Origin: Alphaproteobacteria bacterium
Lineage (GTDB): Bacteria > Pseudomonadota > Alphaproteobacteria > Caulobacterales > Maricaulaceae
Length of the DNA stretch: 17,918 nucleotides
Assembly: GCA_030428405.1 (NCBI GenBank)
Contig: JAUIEH010000012.1
Span: 1 to 17,918 of the forward strand
Direction: 5' to 3'
Shown here: piece after piece, positions 13,812 to 17,918 of the stretch
Numbering within the stretch: the first letter of the stretch is position 1
Layout: every line of letters starts with the position of its first letter
Notes under the pieces: model-generated
The model's input: only the letters and a program-made list of their open reading frames with translations
Databases searched by the model: none
What the model was told of the DNA's origin: nothing
Made by a program: the position numbers and the translations under genes

Positions 13812-15020
13812 CTACTCGGCCGCGTGAGCGCGCGCGCCCGGCGCAGCGTTCAACAGCTTCTTGATGTTGCGTGCGGCTTGCCGGATGCGCTGCTCATTTT
13901 CAACCAGCGCGATGCGCACAAAGCCCTCGCCATGCTCGCCAAAGGCGATGCCCGGCGAAACGGCGACGCCCGCCTCTTCAATCAGACGCTTGGAAAACTC
14001 CAGCGAGCCTTCTTCGAGGAAGCTCTCCGGCAAAGGCGCCCAGGCAAACATGGAGGCCTCCGGCGCCGGCACCGGCCAGCCCGCGCGCGCAAACGCATCG
14101 ACCAGCGCATCGCGACGCTCGCGGTAAGTCGCGCGATAGCCGTCCACACAGTCCTGCGGCCCGTCCAGCGCCGCACAGGCGGCGACCTGGATCGGCGTGT
14201 AGGAGCCGTAATCGAGATAGGACTTCACCCGCGCCAGAGCCGCGATCAGGCGCTCATCGCCGACCGCGAATCCGACGCGCAGCCCCGCCATCGAATAGGT
14301 CTTCGACAAGGACATGGTTTCGATCGTGCGCTCGCGTGCGCCCTCAATCTGCAGGATCGAGGGCGGCGGTTCGTCGCCGAAATATATCTCCGCATACGCA
14401 AGGTCGGAAAGAATGATGAGGTCATGACGCCGGGCGAGATCGACGACCTCCTTATAGAAATCGAGACCCGCCGTCTGCGCGGTGGGATTTGAGGGATAGC
14501 AGACCACGACTGCGATCGGAGCCGGCACGGAATGGCGCACGGCCTGGTGCAGCCCGCGCAGATATTCTTCCGGATCCATGGCGCGGACATGGCGGATGGT
14601 CGCGCCCGCTATGATGAAACCGAAGGCGTGGATGGGATAAGACGGGTTAGGCGCAAGCACGACATCGCCCGGCGCAGCAATAGCGTGCGCGATATTTGCA
14701 AAGCCCTCTTTCGAGCCCATCGTCGCAACGATTTCCGTGTCCGGATTAAGCTCGACGCCGAAGCGGCGCTGATAATAGCGCGCACAAGCTTTACGCAGGC
14801 CCGGAATGCCGCGCGAGCTGGAATAGCGATTGGTGCGCGGCTTGCGCGCAGTCTCGCAAAGCTTGTCGATGACATGTTCGGGCGCGGGCAGGTCCGGATT
14901 GCCCATGCCGAAATCGATAATATCCACGCCGCGCGCGCGCTCGCGCATCTTCAGGCGGTTGACCTCTTCGAAGACGTAAGGCGGCAGACGTTTAATCTTA
15001 TATGAGCCGATGGGGTCCAT
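13812..15020 (-). CDS. AlaC-type PLP-dependent aminotransferase (fold type I)
   Basis: The 402-residue cytosolic enzyme belongs to the class I/II aminotransferases, closest in pattern to the AlaC/YfdZ alanine transaminase and LL-diaminopimelate aminotransferase group. Landmarks are the N-terminal IKRLPPYVFEEVNRLK and DFGMGNPDLPAP, the cofactor-phosphate region MGSKEG (101-106), YPSNPTAQ (Asn178), LSDLAYAEI (Asp206, Tyr209), the Schiff-base lysine Lys240 in SLSKTYSMAGLRVGF, and Arg248. It probably makes alanine and 2-oxoglutarate from pyruvate and glutamate, though aspartate specificity is possible. No good Shine-Dalgarno sequence precedes the ATG at 15020; the start is set by the conserved N-terminus. 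The lipoprotein gene ends 39 bp upstream and glpX starts 63 bp downstream. Confidence 0.92.
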   Translation of the reverse strand: MDPIGSYKIKRLPPYVFEEVNRLKMRERARGVDIIDFGMGNPDLPAPEHVIDKLCETARKPRTNRYSSSRGIPGLRKACARYYQRRFGVELNPDTEIVATMGSKEGFANIAHAIAAPGDVVLAPNPSYPIHAFGFIIAGATIRHVRAMDPEEYLRGLHQAVRHSVPAPIAVVVCYPSNPTAQTAGLDFYKEVVDLARRHDLIILSDLAYAEIYFGDEPPPSILQIEGARERTIETMSLSKTYSMAGLRVGFAVGDERLIAALARVKSYLDYGSYTPIQVAACAALDGPQDCVDGYRATYRERRDALVDAFARAGWPVPAPEASMFAWAPLPESFLEEGSLEFSKRLIEEAGVAVSPGIAFGEHGEGFVRIALVENEQRIRQAARNIKKLLNAAPGARAHAAE

Positions 15021-15059
15021 GACGGAACTCGACGAATGATTGAAGCGGAGACGAAGGTC

Positions 15060-15425
15060 TTAATCGCGCCGGCGCGCCGGATCGCCGCTCGGATCGAGGG
15101 CTTCGACGTCGCGGCGCACCCTAGCTCGCGCCTGAGCGGCGAACTCGTCTGCGCTCGTCTCGCGCGGCGCAGCCGCTTCGTTTGCGCGCTCATCCGTCAG
15201 GACGTCGTTGCGATGGCTCTCAAGATCCGACGCCAGCCCTTCAAATTCCGAAGCCGTGCGCAAATCGTCGGGAACTTCAGGAATGTCGCGCAGCGCGGGA
15301 TAGCCCGAGAGCCCGCTGCCCTCACGCTCGTCGATCCACGCAGCCTCATCGCTCGGCGCATCAGGCATCGAGGAACAAGCGCTCAAGGCTGCGCCCGCGA
15401 GAATGAAGGCCAATGCTGCGCGCAT
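15060..15425 (-). CDS. Small lipoprotein of unknown function
   Basis: The 121-residue protein starts MRAALAFILAGAALSAC, a good lipoprotein signal peptide with Cys17 as the lipidated residue. The mature part is acidic and helical, with GYPALRDIPEVPDDLR near residues 41-56. That resembles a YPxLxDVPxxP motif I recall in alphaproteobacterial envelope lipoproteins. The C-terminus is Arg/Asp-rich and probably exposed. The ATG at 15425 has AAGGA 9 bases upstream. The frame stays open for another 1.9 kb upstream, but that part is antisense to phaC and not coding. It heads the run lipoprotein-aminotransferase-glpX-recJ and is divergent from phaC across 117 bp. Confidence 0.82.
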   Translation of the reverse strand: MRAALAFILAGAALSACSSMPDAPSDEAAWIDEREGSGLSGYPALRDIPEVPDDLRTASEFEGLASDLESHRNDVLTDERANEAAAPRETSADEFAAQARARVRRDVEALDPSGDPARRRD

Positions 15426-15542
15426 GCGATTATTCCTTAGCGCTCGTTTCGTTCCCGGTGAATCCGGCGATGTTCTACACCCCGGCAGCGGAGTGTGCCA
15501 CGATTGAAACAGGCCGCCGAATCGCCGCGACCGGAGACGAGT

Positions 15543-17381
15543 ATGACCGAGGAAAAGCCCACCGGCCCGTTTGACGTCCCCTGGGGGCAGCTGACGAGCG
15601 AGCAAATCGAAGCGATCGAAGGCTTTTCGCGCGCCATGTCGGAAGCCATGGCGAGCGCGCATTCCGCGCTCGGCGCCTCGGCGATGAAGAGCTACGCCAA
15701 GGGGCCTGACGCGATCGACCCTGACCCGTTCAAGATTGCGCCGGACATGACCAAGGTGATGGCCGGGCTCGCCAACGACCCGGGCCGCGCGGCCGAAGCG
15801 CAGATGCGGCTCTGGCAGGGCTATATGGAATTGTGGGGCTCGGCTGCGCAGCATTTCGCGCAAGGCGGCGACGCCAAAGACGCCGTTGCGCCGCAAAAGG
15901 GCGACAAGCGCTGGCGCTCGGAAGAATGGTCGGAAAACCCCGTTTTCGACATCATCAAGCAGAGCTATCTCCTGACCAGCAACTGGCTGGTCGAGACGCT
16001 GCAAAATGTCGACGGCGTTGATGAGAGCGCCAAGCGTCAGGTCGCCTTCTTCACCAAGCAGCTCGCGGATGCTTTCGCGCCGACGAATTTTGCGCTGACC
16101 AATCCCGACGTTCTCAAACAGCTTGTCGAAACGCGCGGCGCCAATGTCGCGCGCGGGTTGCGCAATCTCGCCGCCGATATTGAGCGCGGCGGCGGCCGGC
16201 TGTCGATCAGCCAGACCGACCTCGACAAATTTGAAGTCGGCCGCGATGTCGCGGCGACGCCGGGAAGCGTGATTTACCAGAACGACCTCATCCAGCTTAT
16301 TCAGTACACGCCGACGACGGAGACGCAGCACGAAACGCCGATCCTTTTTTTCCCGCCCTGGATCAACAAGTTCTACATTCTCGATCTGCGGCCGGATAAT
16401 TCGATGGTGAAATGGCTGCTTGATCGCGGCCACTCGGTGTTTCTCGTCTCCTGGGTCAATCCCGATGCGTCGCATAAGGACAAAACATTCGAAGATTATA
16501 TGGACGAAGGCGTCTACGCTGCGCTTGAAGCAACGCTGGAACAGTCCGGGGCTGAAAAGGTCAATACGGTCGGCTACTGCATTGGCGGCGCGCTTCTCGC
16601 CTCCACGCTCGCTTATATGAAACGTCAGGGCGATGAGCGCATCGCTTCGGCCACTTTCTTCGCTGCACAGATGGATTTCGAGCTCGCGGGCGATCTTTTG
16701 ATGTTCACGAGCGATGACTGGCTCGCCGAGATTGAGCGCCGCATGGACGCCAATGGCGGCGTGCTCGACGGCCAGACCATGGCGGACGTGTTCAACATGT
16801 TGCGCGCCAATGACCTCATCTGGTCCTTCGTCATCAATAATTATCTGCTCGGGAACGATCCGCGTCCGTTCGATTTGCTGTTCTGGAACGCAGACCAGAC
16901 CCGGCTGCCCAAGACGATCCACCTTTATTATCTGCGCCAATTCTACCGCAACAACGCCCTCGCCAACGGCCAGCTCACCATCAAGGGCGAAAAACTCGAT
17001 CTCGGCGAGGTCGAGCTGCCCGTCTATATGCAGGCGAGCCGCGAGGACCACATCGCCCCCTTCGCCTCGGTCTATCGCGGGGCCAAGCTGTTCGGCGGCC
17101 CGCTGCGCTTCGTGCTCGCAGGTTCCGGCCATATCGCAGGCGTCATCAATCCTCCGATCGCTGAAAAATATCAGCACTGGCTGCGCGACGACGACGCCCT
17201 GCCCGAAACGACCGAGGACTGGCTCAGCGGCGCAGAAGAACATCCCGGCTCCTGGTGGGAGGACTGGGACGCCTGGCTCGGCCAGCACTCCGGCGAAGAC
17301 GTGGATGCGCGCGATCCGGAAAACGGTCCGCTGAAGCCGATCGAACCCGCGCCCGGCTCCTATGTAAAAGTGCGCTCATAA
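15543..17381 (+). CDS. phaC: Class I poly(3-hydroxyalkanoate) synthase
   Basis: The 612-residue enzyme is of class I size. It polymerises (R)-3-hydroxyacyl-CoA, usually 3-hydroxybutyryl-CoA, into storage polyester at the granule surface. The N-terminal PhaC_N region is followed by an alpha/beta-hydrolase catalytic domain. The lipase-like box is VGYCIGGAL with nucleophile Cys346, Asp502 lies in ASREDHIAPF, and His530 in GSGHIAGVINPP. The 28-residue Asp-His spacing is that of well-studied class I enzymes. The C-terminus ends APGSYVKVRS, typical of the class. The ATG at 15543 has GGAG 6 bases upstream; an earlier in-frame ATG at 15495 lacks a good site. No phaA, phaB or phasin gene is adjacent. 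Confidence 0.97.
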   Translation: MTEEKPTGPFDVPWGQLTSEQIEAIEGFSRAMSEAMASAHSALGASAMKSYAKGPDAIDPDPFKIAPDMTKVMAGLANDPGRAAEAQMRLWQGYMELWGSAAQHFAQGGDAKDAVAPQKGDKRWRSEEWSENPVFDIIKQSYLLTSNWLVETLQNVDGVDESAKRQVAFFTKQLADAFAPTNFALTNPDVLKQLVETRGANVARGLRNLAADIERGGGRLSISQTDLDKFEVGRDVAATPGSVIYQNDLIQLIQYTPTTETQHETPILFFPPWINKFYILDLRPDNSMVKWLLDRGHSVFLVSWVNPDASHKDKTFEDYMDEGVYAALEATLEQSGAEKVNTVGYCIGGALLASTLAYMKRQGDERIASATFFAAQMDFELAGDLLMFTSDDWLAEIERRMDANGGVLDGQTMADVFNMLRANDLIWSFVINNYLLGNDPRPFDLLFWNADQTRLPKTIHLYYLRQFYRNNALANGQLTIKGEKLDLGEVELPVYMQASREDHIAPFASVYRGAKLFGGPLRFVLAGSGHIAGVINPPIAEKYQHWLRDDDALPETTEDWLSGAEEHPGSWWEDWDAWLGQHSGEDVDARDPENGPLKPIEPAPGSYVKVRS

Positions 17382-17424
17382 CAACACGCTAGACTGCGCG
17401 CGCACGGTCTCCGGGCCATTCGCC

Positions 17425-17465
17425 TTGACATTCCAAGCTTTGGCGCGTTTTTCAACACAAACGCG
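17425..17465 (+). promoter_or_regulatory. Possible promoter and hairpin before the TPR gene
   Basis: A perfect -35 hexamer TTGACA (17425-17430) lies 88 bases before the next ATG, but the position 17 bases on reads TTTTTC, a poor -10. It overlaps an inverted repeat, CGCGTTT-N8-AAACGCG (17444-17465). Either a promoter with an operator, or a weak terminator for phaC, is possible. Confidence 0.3.
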
Positions 17466-17517
17466 TCGCGCAGATGTCTCATCCTTTTCGTCTTGTCGCG
17501 ACGCAAAGGAGGCCTTC

Positions 17518-17918
17518 ATGCGAACTTGGTATCTTGCAGCAATTGCAGCCGGCGCCGGACTGGCGGCGACCGCAACGCTCCTGCCGGGCGGCGAGCGCGT
17601 CCAGCCCGATTTGCGCGTGTCGGCCTTCGATCCCCTTGCACTCGCTCAATCCATGTGCCGACCGCGCGAGATGAGCCGCTTTGGTTCGCGCCGCGGCTTT
17701 TTCTTGAGCGCAGCGACCGCCTATGCGCAGACGATAGAAGCCGACCGGCCGGAAGGCGCGCCGCCGCTGATGTCCGGGCTCGGCGCCGAGCGTATCGACA
17801 TCACCACCTCGAATGCCGAGGCGCGGGCCTATTTCGACCAGGGCCTGTTGATGCTGCACGCCTTCAACCACGCCGAGGCGATGCGCTCCTTTGAGGTCGC
17901 GCAGGAACTCGATCCCGA
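17518..17918 (+). CDS. Exported TPR-repeat protein (partial, runs off the window)
   Basis: Only the first 133 codons are present. The N-terminus (MRTWYLAAIAAGAGLAATATLL) is a signal peptide or signal anchor. From about residue 95 the sequence ITTSNAEARAYFDQGLLMLHAFNHAEAMRSFEVAQELDP is the first TPR pair of a large family of periplasmic tetratricopeptide proteins, which normally continue for several hundred residues. Its partners and function are not known. The start is marked by one of the strongest ribosome sites in the window, AAAGGAGG with five bases to the ATG. It lies 136 bp after phaC on the same strand but is probably transcribed separately. Confidence 0.85.
   Translation, partial: MRTWYLAAIAAGAGLAATATLLPGGERVQPDLRVSAFDPLALAQSMCRPREMSRFGSRRGFFLSAATAYAQTIEADRPEGAPPLMSGLGAERIDITTSNAEARAYFDQGLLMLHAFNHAEAMRSFEVAQELDP

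Noticed and set aside
15426..17288. Minus-strand open frame of 742 codons, of which the lipoprotein is the last 121
   Set aside because: The upstream 1.9 kb is exactly antisense to phaC, whose catalytic residues and ends are all recognisable. It lacks family features and the lipoprotein has its own signal peptide and ribosome site at 15425. Open antisense frames are a by-product of GC-rich codon usage.

Overview
The window reads as an ordinary chromosomal stretch of a GC-rich Alphaproteobacterium. The best guess is the Caulobacterales / Hyphomonadales (Maricaulales) side of the class. The reasons are a SusC-free TonB receptor repertoire with short 'ETITVTAQRRE' TonB boxes, the aminotransferase-glpX-recJ gene order, a dual cold-shock-domain protein beside a DUF192 protein, a class I PHA synthase, and strong C/G third-position bias. 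This placement is inference; no rRNA or other decisive marker is present.

Region 1 (1-7250) looks like a lipid / hydrophobic-compound module. On the minus strand are a TonB-dependent receptor ending in a clear intrinsic terminator, then a small one-helix membrane protein whose end overlaps the start of a sterol desaturase-type (fatty acid hydroxylase superfamily) gene, then a soluble diiron ferritin-like protein. The diiron gene has its own promoter region, where a perfect TetR-type operator palindrome (GTGAACA-C-TGTTCAC) sits on the -10 and presumed start site. Divergent from the receptor is a GMC-family FAD alcohol dehydrogenase. The shared 247-bp intergenic region carries a perfect 8-bp inverted repeat. 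Import (receptor), oxidation of an alcohol (GMC) and two different diiron oxygenase-type folds fit handling of a hydrophobic or lipid substrate, but the substrate cannot be read from sequence.

Region 2 (7250-10850) is a set of small envelope and stress genes: a 60-residue hypothetical protein, tRNA-Pro(TGG) with a perfect 11-bp inverted repeat just in front of it, a PEGA-like lipoprotein, an exported DUF192 protein, a dual cold-shock-domain protein and an exported glutathione peroxidase. The peroxidase and the 510 bp after it are visibly less GC-rich than the surroundings. That gap contains no supported gene but several hairpins.

Region 3 (10848-15425) is a minus-strand run: lipoprotein, AlaC-type aminotransferase, class II fructose-1,6-bisphosphatase (glpX), recJ (start and stop overlap by one base with glpX), then tRNA-Glu(TTC) behind its own stable-RNA-like promoter. 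From general knowledge of Alphaproteobacteria, a homoserine dehydrogenase gene is often found between such an aminotransferase and glpX. It is absent here.

Region 4 (15543-17918) holds a full-length class I poly(3-hydroxyalkanoate) synthase (phaC) and the beginning of an exported TPR-repeat protein that runs off the window. No mobile element, CRISPR array, prophage or obviously new multi-gene system is visible. The more interesting material is regulatory: the operator at 1158-1172, the divergent-promoter inverted repeat at 5490-5508, and the structured gap 10405-10847.
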